Numbered from the stretch's first letter, positions 1 through 7,854 are shown. The stretch is 64,000 nt of DNA from Alphaproteobacteria bacterium (GCA_947474645.1 CANJJD010000010.1:1-64000); one strand, 5' to 3'. Program-made: numbers and translations. Notes: generated from the sequence alone by a model not told the origin.

Positions 1-707
1 ACTTCGCCCACCACGGTGCGCTGCATGTCGGTGACTTCTTCCGGGCGTTCGTCGATCAACAGCACGATCAGGAAGGCGTCGGGATGATTGGCGGCGATGG
101 CCTTGGCGATGTTCTGCAGGATCACCGTCTTGCCGGTGCGCGGCGGCGCGGTGATCAGGGCGCGCTGGCCCATGCCCTGCGGCGCCACGATGTCGATCAC
201 CCGGCCGGTCTTGTCCTTGATGGTCGGATCGTCCAGCTCCATCTTGAGCGCCTTGGTCGGATAGAGCGGCGTCAGATTGTCGAAATGGACCTTGTGCTTG
301 ATCTGCTCAGGGTCCTCGAAATTGATCGCGGTAACCTTCAGCAGGGCGAAATAGCGCTCGCCTTCCTTGGGGGCGCGGATCGGGCCTTCGGCGGTGTCGC
401 CGGTGCGCAGGCCGAAACGGCGGATCTGGGAGGGGGAGACATAGATATCGTCGGGGCCGGGCAGGTAGTTGGATTCCGGTGAGCGCAGGAAGCCGAAACC
501 GTCCTGCAGGATTTCCACCACGCCCTGGCCGGTGATCTCGACTTCGCGGTCGGCCAGCTCCTTGAGGATGGCGAACAGCATGTCCTGCTTGCGCATGGAC
601 GAGGCGTTCTCGACTTCGAGTTCCTCGGCAAAAGCCAGCAAATCGGCGGGTTTTTTGTTCTTGAGATCCTGCAGCTTCATCGCTTGCAGGCCGTCTTGGA
701 CAGTCAT
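1..707 (-). CDS. rho: Transcription termination factor Rho (N-terminal part; 3' end outside window)
   Basis: Rho is the hexameric RNA helicase/ATPase that terminates untranslated transcripts. About 235 N-terminal residues are visible and the gene runs off the left edge. The order is the N-terminal helical part ([14 protein letters not shown]), the cold-shock-like RNA-binding domain (DGFGFLR, then [16 protein letters not shown]), and the start of the ATPase with Walker A (APPRTGKT) followed by [12 protein letters not shown]. The start is taken at the ATG at 705-707, with an AGG a few bases before it; a second in-frame ATG at 678-680 (MKLQDL) also fits the family. A sigma70-like promoter lies about 140 bases upstream, so the mRNA should have a leader. 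It is co-oriented with hemJ-hemH-hemE, a common alphaproteobacterial arrangement. Confidence 0.95.
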   Translation of the reverse strand, partial: MTVQDGLQAMKLQDLKNKKPADLLAFAEELEVENASSMRKQDMLFAILKELADREVEITGQGVVEILQDGFGFLRSPESNYLPGPDDIYVSPSQIRRFGLRTGDTAEGPIRAPKEGERYFALLKVTAINFEDPEQIKHKVHFDNLTPLYPTKALKMELDDPTIKDKTGRVIDIVAPQGMGQRALITAPPRTGKTVILQNIAKAIAANHPDAFLIVLLIDERPEEVTDMQRTVVGE

Positions 708-848
708 GATCGGTACCTGGGATAAATTAGGGGATTGTGTTCGATGCACGGAGGGCGCGGGGGCCCGGACCGATCGTCGAAGGAGGTTGGTTTCGACCCA
801 GTACCGTTTTCACGGTCCGCATGTGCGTGGGTCGTTCAGACGAGAAGG

Positions 849-876
849 GTTATAGCGCGATTTGCCGGGCTTGCAA
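849..876 (-). promoter_or_regulatory. Probable sigma70-type promoter of rho
   Basis: Read leftward, TTGCAA (871-876) and TATAAC (849-854) are separated by 16 bases. Transcription would start near 842, giving a leader of roughly 135 bases before the rho start codon at 707. This is judged from sequence similarity to the -35/-10 consensus only. Confidence 0.5.
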
Positions 877-882
877 ATATGC

Positions 883-906
883 CCGGCCCCTCCGGGCAGG
901 GGCCGG
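883..906. other. GC-rich hairpin upstream of the rho promoter
   Basis: CCGGCCCC at 883-890 and GGGGCCGG at 899-906 form a perfect 8-bp stem with an 8-base loop. It lies downstream of the hemJ stop (leftward) and just upstream of the rho promoter, so it could mark the end of the haem operon transcript. There is no T-tract, so it is not a classical intrinsic terminator. The rest of 708-965 shows no credible gene. Confidence 0.35.
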
Positions 907-965
907 TCCTGCAATTAATGTTTCAGGCGGTTCATCGAGCCTTGGTAACGGTTGTTTGCCGCCAG

Positions 966-1053
966 CCGCGGCCGCTCGCCCAAGCTCGCGGCGTTCTTCG
1001 CTCTCGCAGGTCCACCGGACCTGCTCACGCGCTTTGCGCGCCGCTCCTCACTC
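966..1053 (-). repeat. Dispersed three-hairpin repeat, copy 1 (after hemJ)
   Basis: This is one of three related elements in the window (others at 10252-10341 and 45757-45842). Read leftward it begins TGAGGAGCGGCGC, and the TGA is the hemJ stop codon. Hairpin I is CGCGC-AAA-GCGCG, hairpin II is GCAGGTCC-GGT-GGACCTGC, and a conserved tail follows (AACGCCGCGAGCT...GCGAGCGGCC), itself able to pair GCCGC with GCGGC. It is in the same orientation as the gene it follows. Stem sequences differ from those of the 10252 copy but stay complementary. Confidence 0.8.
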
Positions 1054-1506
1054 ACCAAAAGGTTGGAGCTTCACCAAGAGCACGATCAGCACCAGCAGCA
1101 CCGCCGGCACTTCGTTGCAGATCCGGTAGAAGCGGGCGCTGCGGGTGTTGCGGTCATTGGCGAAGTCGCGCCAGCAGCGCACCAGAAATCCGTGCATGCC
1201 GCTCATCAGCAGAACCAGCACGAACTTGATCTGCAGCCAGGTGTCCAGATAGGCGCCGGTCAGCCAGGCCAGCAGCGGCCCCAGGATCCACACCGCGATC
1301 ATCGCCGGATTCATGATCGACTTGAGCAGCTTTCGCTCCATCACCTTGAAGCGCTCGCTGGACTCTGAGCCCGGTAAGGTCTCGGTGTGATAGACGAACA
1401 ACCGCGGCAGATAGAGCATGGCGCTCATCCAGGCCACCACCGCGATGAGATGGAAGGCCAGGAGCCAGGGAAGGTAATTGGCCAGTTCGTTGCGCAGCGC
1501 GTCCAT
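1048..1506 (-). CDS. hemJ: Protoporphyrinogen IX oxidase HemJ
   Basis: This is a 152-residue integral membrane protein of the HemJ (UPF0093) family, which oxidises protoporphyrinogen IX to protoporphyrin IX in bacteria lacking HemG/HemY. Four hydrophobic segments are visible, with a conserved-looking His in the first (LLAFHLIAVVAW) and the RxxE-like stretch MERKLLKSIMNPAM before the second. Length is normal for the family. It lies a few bases downstream of hemH, so hemE-hemH-hemJ looks like one leftward operon for the last steps of haem synthesis. A structured repeat starts at its stop codon. Confidence 0.9.
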   Translation of the reverse strand: MDALRNELANYLPWLLAFHLIAVVAWMSAMLYLPRLFVYHTETLPGSESSERFKVMERKLLKSIMNPAMIAVWILGPLLAWLTGAYLDTWLQIKFVLVLLMSGMHGFLVRCWRDFANDRNTRSARFYRICNEVPAVLLVLIVLLVKLQPFGE

Positions 1507-2535
1507 TCAAGTCTCCCCGTAACCACAGCGTTTATGTTCTGGCGGGCAGATGCGCCCCGCACCGCAGGTGACAGTCTTGCCTTCCAGGGCGGCCCGCACA
1601 AGACCCGCCAGGCCCGTGATAAAAGCCGATTGCGACCCAACCGTGGCGGCGCGGCGATAGTCCGGCACCCCGGCCTCGGCCGCCAGCTTGCGGTACTCGA
1701 TGTCCAGCTCCACCAGGGTTTCGGAATGCTCGCTGACAAAGGCGATGGGCGCCACGATCACGCCCTTGCCGTCCCGGCCGGCGCGTTCGATCTCCGCATC
1801 GGTGGCGGGGCCGATCCATTCCAGCGGCCCCACCCGGCTCTGGTAGCAGACGATGGCCTCAAGCATCGGCATGTCCAGCGCCTTGACGATGGCGGCGGCG
1901 CTTTGCTCGACCTGCCACTGATAGGGGTCGCCCTTGTCAATCATGCGTTTGGGCAGGCCATGCGCCGACAACAGCAGGCGATAGGACGTGCCGCTGGGCG
2001 CCCCCGTCATGGCGGCGCGGACATTGGCGGCGGCGGCGCTGACAAAGCCCGGCTCCCAGGGATAGCAACAGACCCGCGACGTCGGCACGGCCAGCCCCGC
2101 CTTTTTTGCCGCGCGGTGCCAGTCCTTGATCGAGGATGCCGTGGTGCTGGTGGAATATTGCGGATAAAGCGGTAAAAGCACGATTCTATCGGGGTTAAAC
2201 GCTGCAACAGCCTTGGCCGCACCGTCGCTGAACGGATGCCAGCAGCGCATGGAAATAAAGGCTTTCGCCTCCGTGCCGTCACCGCTCAGCGCTTTTTCCA
2301 GCGCCTCGGCTTGCTTGCGGGTTTCCGCGAAGATGGGCGAAGACCCGCCGATCTGCGCATAGATTTCTTTCGCCACCGGCGCGCGCCGCCGCGCGATTAG
2401 CCGCGCCAATGGCAGGCGGATGATTGCGGGCAGGCTGATGATCGCGGGATCGGAAAACAGATTGCGCAGGAAAGGCTCAACCGCCTCCGGAGAATCCGGC
2501 CCGCCCAAATTGAACAGGACAACCGCGAGCTTCAC
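1507..2535 (-). CDS. hemH: Ferrochelatase
   Basis: HemH inserts Fe(II) into protoporphyrin IX, the last step of haem synthesis. The 342-residue protein has the N-terminal signature FNLGGPDSPEAV, the catalytic SAHGLP (His192) and SEHSETL (around 269-272). It starts with GTG overlapping the hemE stop (GTGA), so the two are probably translationally coupled. Cys156/157 and a C-terminal trio (Cys324, Cys330, Cys337) match the arrangement that binds a [2Fe-2S] cluster in Caulobacter-type ferrochelatase; the cluster is inferred, not shown. Confidence 0.96.
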   Translation of the reverse strand: MKLAVVLFNLGGPDSPEAVEPFLRNLFSDPAIISLPAIIRLPLARLIARRRAPVAKEIYAQIGGSSPIFAETRKQAEALEKALSGDGTEAKAFISMRCWHPFSDGAAKAVAAFNPDRIVLLPLYPQYSTSTTASSIKDWHRAAKKAGLAVPTSRVCCYPWEPGFVSAAAANVRAAMTGAPSGTSYRLLLSAHGLPKRMIDKGDPYQWQVEQSAAAIVKALDMPMLEAIVCYQSRVGPLEWIGPATDAEIERAGRDGKGVIVAPIAFVSEHSETLVELDIEYRKLAAEAGVPDYRRAATVGSQSAFITGLAGLVRAALEGKTVTCGAGRICPPEHKRCGYGET

Positions 2536-3557
2536 CCGCGTATCCGCTTCAGCAATTGTTCGACATGGGGAATCGGCGTTTCCGGCAGGATGCCATGGCC
2601 CAGGTTGAAAATGTGCGGCTTGCCCGCCGTCTGTTGCAGGATGTTATCCACCGCCCGGTCCAGCGCCGCGCCGCCGGCGATCAGGGCGATGGGATCCAGA
2701 TTGCCTTGCAAGGCGCAGCCGAGATTTCCGGCCGCCCAGTCCATCGGCATGGCGGTGTCCAGCGACACCGCATCCACGCCGGTGGCCCGGACATAATTTT
2801 CATACCCCGCCAGGGTGGCGGCGCGTGGAAAGCCGATGATCCGCGCCCCCGGCTTTGCCGCCCGCACGGTTGCAACGATCTTCTTGGTGGGTGCGATGAC
2901 CACCTGCTCAAACAGCGGAGCCGGCAAACCGCTCGCCCAACTGTCGAAGATCTGCACCGCATCGGCGCCGGCTTCGATCTGGTGAATGAGATGGAAGGCG
3001 ACGCATTCGCCCAAGATATCCAGAAGATATCCAAAGCCCTGCGGATCGCGGTACGCCCACAGCTTGGCCGCCTTCTGCTCATCGCCGCCTGCGCCGGCCG
3101 CCAGATAGGTCGCCAAGGTCCAGGGCGCGCCCGCAAAGCCCAGCAAGGTGGTCTCCGGGGGTAGGCCAGCCCGGGTCAGCCGCAACGCCTCGTAGACCGG
3201 CTCAAAATAGCTGGACCATTTTTCGCGATCAGTGATGAAACCCTGGGAAGACGTCACCGGCACCAGGCTGGGGCCCTCGCCCTCGGTGAAGGTCACTTTC
3301 TGGCCCAGCGCCTCGGGCACCGTCAGGATGTCGGAAAACAGGATGGCGGCATCAAACCCGAAACGGCGGATCGGCTGCAGGGTCACTTCCGCGGCATAGT
3401 CCGGGGTCAGCGCCAGTTTCCAGAAAGATCCCGCCTTGGCCCGCAGCTCGCGATATTCCGGCAGGTAGCGGCCGGCCTGGCGCATCAGCCAGACAGGCGG
3501 CGTCTTCTCCGCCGTTCCTTCCAGCACGCGCACAAGTTTCCGATCACTACTCAACAC
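2532..3557 (-). CDS. hemE: Uroporphyrinogen decarboxylase
   Basis: HemE converts uroporphyrinogen III to coproporphyrinogen III by four decarboxylations in the cytoplasm. The 341-residue protein carries both family signatures, PVWLMRQAGRYLPEYR near residue 21 and GFAGAPWTLATYL near residue 140. The start is taken as GTG at 3555-3557, with TTG at 3552-3554 as an alternative; a TAGGAG Shine-Dalgarno lies just upstream and serves either. It heads the leftward haem cluster and faces the PDRP gene across the gap discussed as a possible replication origin. Confidence 0.96.
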   Translation of the reverse strand: MLSSDRKLVRVLEGTAEKTPPVWLMRQAGRYLPEYRELRAKAGSFWKLALTPDYAAEVTLQPIRRFGFDAAILFSDILTVPEALGQKVTFTEGEGPSLVPVTSSQGFITDREKWSSYFEPVYEALRLTRAGLPPETTLLGFAGAPWTLATYLAAGAGGDEQKAAKLWAYRDPQGFGYLLDILGECVAFHLIHQIEAGADAVQIFDSWASGLPAPLFEQVVIAPTKKIVATVRAAKPGARIIGFPRAATLAGYENYVRATGVDAVSLDTAMPMDWAAGNLGCALQGNLDPIALIAGGAALDRAVDNILQQTAGKPHIFNLGHGILPETPIPHVEQLLKRIRG

Positions 3558-3850
3558 AAGACTCCTAGGATTCTAAGATGATGAAGATGATGTTAGGGCT
3601 GTGAGTTGTGGGCGCAATTGTGCGGGGTTTTTGGCTTAAGGGAAGCCGCGCGCGGACTCAAGCACTTGGGTGCCCGGCGGCAAATTGTGGCGGCGCAAAA
3701 GGGCGGTCATGGTATGTTGGCGGTTAAGGCTAGCGTCCCCAAACCATACCGGGTTTGAACCTGTGAGCATTTTGCCGCTAAGAGCCTGTGTCCGGTTTGC
3801 CCCCTTACCCCCAGGCTGCGCACAGGCGCCGCCCCATCTTGGATAGTGCT
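3558..3850. other. hemE/PDRP divergent gap: candidate replication-origin region
   Basis: In Caulobacter and Rickettsia the gap between hemE and the RP001-type gene (the PDRP family, as I recall) is the chromosome origin region. The same divergent pair occurs here, and genes on both sides point away from it. A DnaA G-box-type site (TGTGGATCA, complement TGATCCACA) sits at 3850-3858, and a purine-rich A/T-richer stretch lies at 3569-3597. No perfect TTATCCACA box and no TTAA-N7-TTAA CtrA site was found. The location is supported by synteny; function is inference. Confidence 0.35.
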
Positions 3851-4672
3851 GTGGATCACAAGTTTCACGTTCATCTGGTGTCGGATTCCACCGGCGAAAC
3901 CCTGAATGCCATGGCCACCGCCGCCCTGGCCCAGTTCGAAAATGTCGATGTGATGGTCCACCCTTACGCCCTGGTGCGGGCGGAGGCGCAGCTTGTCCGC
4001 GCCCTGGACCATATCGCCATCCTGCCGGGCATCGTCTTCTTCACCCTGGCCAATCAGGGATTGCGCGACCGGCTGATGGCCCGCTGCAAGGACATCGAGG
4101 TCCGCTGCATCGACATCCTGGAAGGACCGGTGACGGTGCTGCGCCAGTTCCTGGGCCAGGCGGAAACCCACAAGGTGGGCCGCCAGCATGAGGTGGACGC
4201 CCGCTATCTGGACCGGATCGAGGCGCTGAACTTCACCATCGCCCATGACGACGGCCAGTCGCTGGATTCCATTGACGATGCCGAAGTGATCCTGACCGGC
4301 GCCAGCCGCACATCGAAAACGCCCACCTGCGTCTATCTCGCCATTCGCGGGGTGCGCGCCGCCAATGTCCCCCTGGTGCCGCGCATGCCGCCGCCGCCGC
4401 AATTGCTGGCGGCGCGCAGCCCCCTGATCGTGGGGCTGTGGGTGTCGCCCGACCGGTTGGTGCAGGTGCGGCGCAACCGGCTGACCAGCATGGGCGAAAA
4501 CCGCGACAGCGATTATGTCGAACTGGATGCGGTGAGGGCCGAGGTCGCCGCCACCCGCCAACTGTTCGAGAACCAGGATTGGCCGATGATAGACGTGTCG
4601 CGCCGCTCCATCGAAGAGACGGCTGCGGCAGTGCTGAACCTGCTGGCGGATCGCAAGGAAGGCGCGGCGTGA
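3851..4672 (+). CDS. Pyruvate,phosphate dikinase / PEP synthase regulatory protein (PDRP, DUF299)
   Basis: This bifunctional ADP-dependent kinase/phosphorylase switches PPDK or PEP synthase off and on by phosphorylating and dephosphorylating a threonine near the catalytic histidine. The P-loop-like GASRTSKTPT and the N-terminal HVHLVSDSTGET are diagnostic. I take the GTG at 3851 (M-DHKFHVHLVSDSTGET, 273 residues), which matches where family members begin; an in-frame GTG at 3788 would add 21 residues without family resemblance. Its stop overlaps the maf start (GTGA). Confidence 0.92.
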   Translation: MDHKFHVHLVSDSTGETLNAMATAALAQFENVDVMVHPYALVRAEAQLVRALDHIAILPGIVFFTLANQGLRDRLMARCKDIEVRCIDILEGPVTVLRQFLGQAETHKVGRQHEVDARYLDRIEALNFTIAHDDGQSLDSIDDAEVILTGASRTSKTPTCVYLAIRGVRAANVPLVPRMPPPPQLLAARSPLIVGLWVSPDRLVQVRRNRLTSMGENRDSDYVELDAVRAEVAATRQLFENQDWPMIDVSRRSIEETAAAVLNLLADRKEGAA

Positions 4673-5262
4673 ATCTAATATTGGCGTCAGGCAGCGCCAG
4701 CCGCAAGGCGCTGCTGACCGCGGCCGGCGTCGTCTTCACCGCCGATCCCGCCGACCTGGACGAAGACCGGTTGATGGCCGATCTGAAGGCGCGCGGCGCC
4801 GATGCCGCCGGCGTGGCGTCGGAGCTCGCAGGACAAAAAGCGCTGGCGGTGTCGCGGCGTCATCCGGGCAAGACCGTGCTGGGCGGCGACAGCATCATCG
4901 CATTCGGCGGCGAATATCTCAGCAAATGCGCCAGCCTGGACGAGGCGCGGGACCTGCTCGCGCGCCTCTCCGGCCATGAACATCTGCTGGTTTCGGCGGC
5001 GGCGCTGGCCCGGGACGGCGCCTTGCTGTGGACACATGCCAGCCCCTGCCGGATGACCTTGCGCGATTTAAGCCCCGAATTCCTGGGCGATTATCTGGCG
5101 GCAGAGGGCCCCGCGGTCCTGTCCTCGGTGGGCTGCTATCATTTCGAGGGGCGCGGGGCGCAACTCTTCGCTAAAGTGGACGGGGATTATTTTTCGGTGC
5201 TGGGCCTGCCATTGCTTCCGGTCCTGGCCCAGTTGCGCAAGGAAGGCCTTTTGGGGTCATGA
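4669..5262 (+). CDS. maf: Maf-family nucleotide pyrophosphatase
   Basis: Maf proteins hydrolyse non-canonical nucleoside triphosphates to monophosphates, a house-cleaning role linked to cell division arrest in some bacteria. The 197-residue product starts with the family signature LILASGSASRKALL and has the metal/catalytic segment VLGGDSII and the C-terminal VDGDYFSVLGLPLLPVL. The usual GADT/GADQ is GGDS here, closer to the second Maf paralogue common in alphaproteobacteria. It starts at the GTG inside the PDRP stop (GTGA) and overlaps aroE by ATGA, so the run is co-translated. Confidence 0.92.
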   Translation: MNLILASGSASRKALLTAAGVVFTADPADLDEDRLMADLKARGADAAGVASELAGQKALAVSRRHPGKTVLGGDSIIAFGGEYLSKCASLDEARDLLARLSGHEHLLVSAAALARDGALLWTHASPCRMTLRDLSPEFLGDYLAAEGPAVLSSVGCYHFEGRGAQLFAKVDGDYFSVLGLPLLPVLAQLRKEGLLGS

Positions 5263-6110
5263 GTCTGACGGGAAAAGCCAGGATCGCCGGTGTCATCGGC
5301 TGGCCGGTCAGCCATTCGCTGTCGCCGGTGCTGCATGGCCATTGGCTGGCCGAGCATGGCATTGACGGCGCCATGGTGCCGCTGGCGGCGGGCCGCGAGG
5401 ATTTCTCCGCCGTGATCGATGGCGCGCGCCGCGCCGGCTTCCGGGGCGTCAACGTCACCGTGCCGCACAAGGAATCCGCTTTCGCCATCGCCCACAGCGT
5501 GGATGCGGCGGCGCAAGCGGCAGGCGCCGCCAATCTTCTGATATTCCGCGACGGAAAAATCGAAGGCCGCAACACCGACAGCATCGGCCTGGCGGAATCC
5601 TTGCGCGAAACTATCGGCAGCCTGAACGGCAAAAGCGTGGTGTTGCTGGGAGCGGGCGGGGCGGCGCGCGGCGCGCTCCTGGCCCTGGAAATGCTGGGCG
5701 CGGCGAGCATTCACCTGCTCAATCGCGACGCGCATCGCGCCAAGACGCTTGCCTCGTCGCTGGCGCGGCAAGTGAAAGCGCCGGTCCATCCCGGTTCGCT
5801 GGAGGATTGGAAAGACGTCGCCGGCAGTGCCGTCTTGCTGGTCAACTCCACCAGCGCCGGCATGGGCAACAACCCGCCTTTGAATATTGACCTTGGCGCG
5901 CTGCCCAAGGACGCCGCGGTTTGCGACATCGTCTACAATCCGCTGGAAACCAAGCTGCTGAAAGATGCGGCGGCGCGGGGCCACAAGACCATTGATGGCC
6001 TGGGCATGCTGCTGCACCAGGCGGTGCCGTCCTTCGAAGCTTTTTTTGGCGTCCGCCCCACGGTGACGCCGGCCCTGCGCGCGGCATTAGTTAAGGTGTT
6101 GGGTGGCTAA
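5259..6110 (+). CDS. aroE: Shikimate dehydrogenase
   Basis: AroE reduces 3-dehydroshikimate to shikimate with NADPH in aromatic amino acid synthesis. The 283-residue protein has the shikimate-binding SHSLSP near residue 18, the catalytic Lys in NVTVPHKE, and the NADP-binding LLGAGGAARGALLAL in the second domain, followed by NSTSAGM and the C-terminal DGLGMLLHQA. It overlaps maf by 4 bases and coaE by 8 bases in the origin-proximal operon. Confidence 0.96.
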   Translation: MSLTGKARIAGVIGWPVSHSLSPVLHGHWLAEHGIDGAMVPLAAGREDFSAVIDGARRAGFRGVNVTVPHKESAFAIAHSVDAAAQAAGAANLLIFRDGKIEGRNTDSIGLAESLRETIGSLNGKSVVLLGAGGAARGALLALEMLGAASIHLLNRDAHRAKTLASSLARQVKAPVHPGSLEDWKDVAGSAVLLVNSTSAGMGNNPPLNIDLGALPKDAAVCDIVYNPLETKLLKDAAARGHKTIDGLGMLLHQAVPSFEAFFGVRPTVTPALRAALVKVLGG

Positions 6111-6690
6111 GCCTTTTGTTATCGGCCTCACCGGCTCGATCGGCATGGGCAAGAGCGAAACCGCCAAACTGTTCGCCGCGGAAGGCATTGCGGTGTTCGA
6201 CGCCGATGCCGTGATCCATGATCTTTATGCCGGCGAGGCCGCGGCGATGATCGAAGCCGCCTATCCCGGCACCACCAAAAACGGCGCTGTGGATCGCGCC
6301 GCTTTGTCCAAAGTCCTCGGCAGCGATGCCGGCGCGCTGGCGCGGCTGGAAGGGTTGATGCACCCCCTGGTGGCCGAGCGGCGGGAACAGTTTTTGGCGC
6401 AGGCGCGCGCGCCTATTGTGCTGCTGGACATTCCCCTGCTGCTCGAAACCGGGACGAAGGTTGACGCGGTGGTGGTGGCCAGCGCGCCCGAAGACGTCCA
6501 GCGGGCGCGGGTGCTGGCCCGTCCCGGCATGAGCGAGGCCAAGTTCCAGGCCCTGAAGGCACGCCAGATGAGCGATGAACAAAAGCGTGCACAGGCCGAT
6601 TATGTGGTGCTCACCGACAAGGGCTTGGATCACGCCCGCGAACAGGTGAAAATGATTCTTGCTGACGTGCGGGCCAAATTGAATGCGTGA
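6103..6690 (+). CDS. coaE: Dephospho-CoA kinase
   Basis: CoaE phosphorylates the 3'-hydroxyl of dephospho-CoA, the last step of coenzyme A synthesis. The 195-residue P-loop kinase begins VIGLTGSIGMGKSETAK, with DADA of the Walker B region shortly after and the lid-like HPLVAERR. The start codon is GTG at 6103, inside the end of aroE; its own 3' end overlaps dnaQ by 8 bases. Confidence 0.95.
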   Translation: MAKPFVIGLTGSIGMGKSETAKLFAAEGIAVFDADAVIHDLYAGEAAAMIEAAYPGTTKNGAVDRAALSKVLGSDAGALARLEGLMHPLVAERREQFLAQARAPIVLLDIPLLLETGTKVDAVVVASAPEDVQRARVLARPGMSEAKFQALKARQMSDEQKRAQADYVVLTDKGLDHAREQVKMILADVRAKLNA

Positions 6691-7369
6691 GATTGTTTTC
6701 GATACCGAAACCACCGGCTTTGAGCCCAGCGATGGCCATCGCATCGTGGAAATCGGCTGTGTTGAGCTGATGGATCACCTGCCCACCGGCCGCACCCTGC
6801 AATTCTATCTCAATCCCCAGCGCGACGTTCCCATCGAGTCCCAGCGGGTGCATGGCCTGTCGGCGGAATTTCTGGCCGACAAGGCGCTGTTCGCCCATGT
6901 GGTGGAAGAGTTCCTGGAATTTCTGGGCGATGCGCCGCTGGTGATCCACAATGCCAGCTTCGACATCAAGTTCATCAACGCCGAGCTGGAGCGGGTGAAC
7001 CGCCCGCGCATTCCCTTGTCGCGTGCGGTGGACACCATCGAGATCGCCAAGCGCAAGATTCCGGGGGCGCGCTATTCGCTGGATGAATTGTGCAAGCGTT
7101 TCGGCGTGGACCTGTCGGCCCGCTCAAAGCATGGCGCGCTGCTGGACGCGCAACTGACCGCGGAAATCTATCTGGAGCTGATCGGCGGGCGCCAGCGCGG
7201 CTTGATGCTGGCGCCGGTGGAAATCGCCGCCGCGCAAGTGGGCGAGATCGTGCGCGCGGCGCGCCAGCGGCCCGTGAAGCTGGCGCCGCTGATCACGGCG
7301 GTGGAGCTGGAAATCCACATGGCCTTTGTCGCCAAGGAGCTTGGCGATAAGGCGCTCTGGAACGCTTAA
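6683..7369 (+). CDS. dnaQ: DNA polymerase III epsilon subunit (3'-5' proofreading exonuclease)
   Basis: This is the proofreading subunit of the replicative polymerase. The 228-residue protein has a DEDDh exonuclease core: Exo I VFDTETTGF, Exo II HNASFDIKFIN and Exo III KHGALLDAQ. The last 40 or so residues are the C-terminal segment that contacts the polymerase alpha subunit in the family. It overlaps coaE by 8 bases and meets secB tail to tail, sharing the palindrome TTAA (7366-7369) as both stop codons. Confidence 0.95.
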   Translation: MREIVFDTETTGFEPSDGHRIVEIGCVELMDHLPTGRTLQFYLNPQRDVPIESQRVHGLSAEFLADKALFAHVVEEFLEFLGDAPLVIHNASFDIKFINAELERVNRPRIPLSRAVDTIEIAKRKIPGARYSLDELCKRFGVDLSARSKHGALLDAQLTAEIYLELIGGRQRGLMLAPVEIAAAQVGEIVRAARQRPVKLAPLITAVELEIHMAFVAKELGDKALWNA

Positions 7370-7854
7370 GCCGTGCCCTGCGGCGCGGTCGTCGCCTGGG
7401 CCACGCGCGCCTGGTAGAGCTGCATGAAGTCGATCGGCTCGATCATCAGGGGCGGCATGCCGCCGTCGCGCACCACATCGGAGACGATCCGGCGCACAAA
7501 GGGGAACAGCATGTGGGGCGCCTGGATCAGCAGGATCATCTGCTGGGTGGCGGTGTCCGGCACGTTGCTCAGGCGGAAGATGCCGGCATAGGCGACTTCC
7601 AGCAGGAACAGCGGCTTGGCGTCATTCTTGGCGTCAACCCGGATCTTGAGTTCCACTTCGTACATGTCGGCTTCGGCCATGCGGGCGGCATTCAGGTCCA
7701 CCGCCAGCTCGATCTGCGGCCTATCGTTGATATTGGAGGTGGCGCCGGGATTTTCGAAGGACAGGTCCTTGATGTACTGGCCAACCACCTGGAGGTTGGG
7801 CAGGCTAGGAGCGCCGGCCTGGGGTTGGATCGCGGGGGTTCCTTCGTCGCTCAT
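7366..7854 (-). CDS. secB: Protein-export chaperone SecB
   Basis: SecB is the cytosolic tetrameric chaperone that keeps preproteins unfolded and delivers them to SecA. The 162-residue product contains the family stretch VVGQYIKDLSFENPGA and the C-terminal LIEPIDFMQLY. I choose the ATG at 7852-7854 (MSDEGTPA); the reading frame stays open to a TTG at 7872 that would add six residues. It is convergent with dnaQ and divergent from the Tim44-like gene, with a 174-base gap holding both promoters. Confidence 0.95.
   Translation of the reverse strand: MSDEGTPAIQPQAGAPSLPNLQVVGQYIKDLSFENPGATSNINDRPQIELAVDLNAARMAEADMYEVELKIRVDAKNDAKPLFLLEVAYAGIFRLSNVPDTATQQMILLIQAPHMLFPFVRRIVSDVVRDGGMPPLMIEPIDFMQLYQARVAQATTAPQGTA

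Noticed and set aside
3558-3850. tRNA or small RNA gene in the hemE/PDRP gap
   Set aside because: No cloverleaf with TTC-containing T-arm could be formed; the only inverted repeat (GGTATG...CATACC) is imperfect and short.
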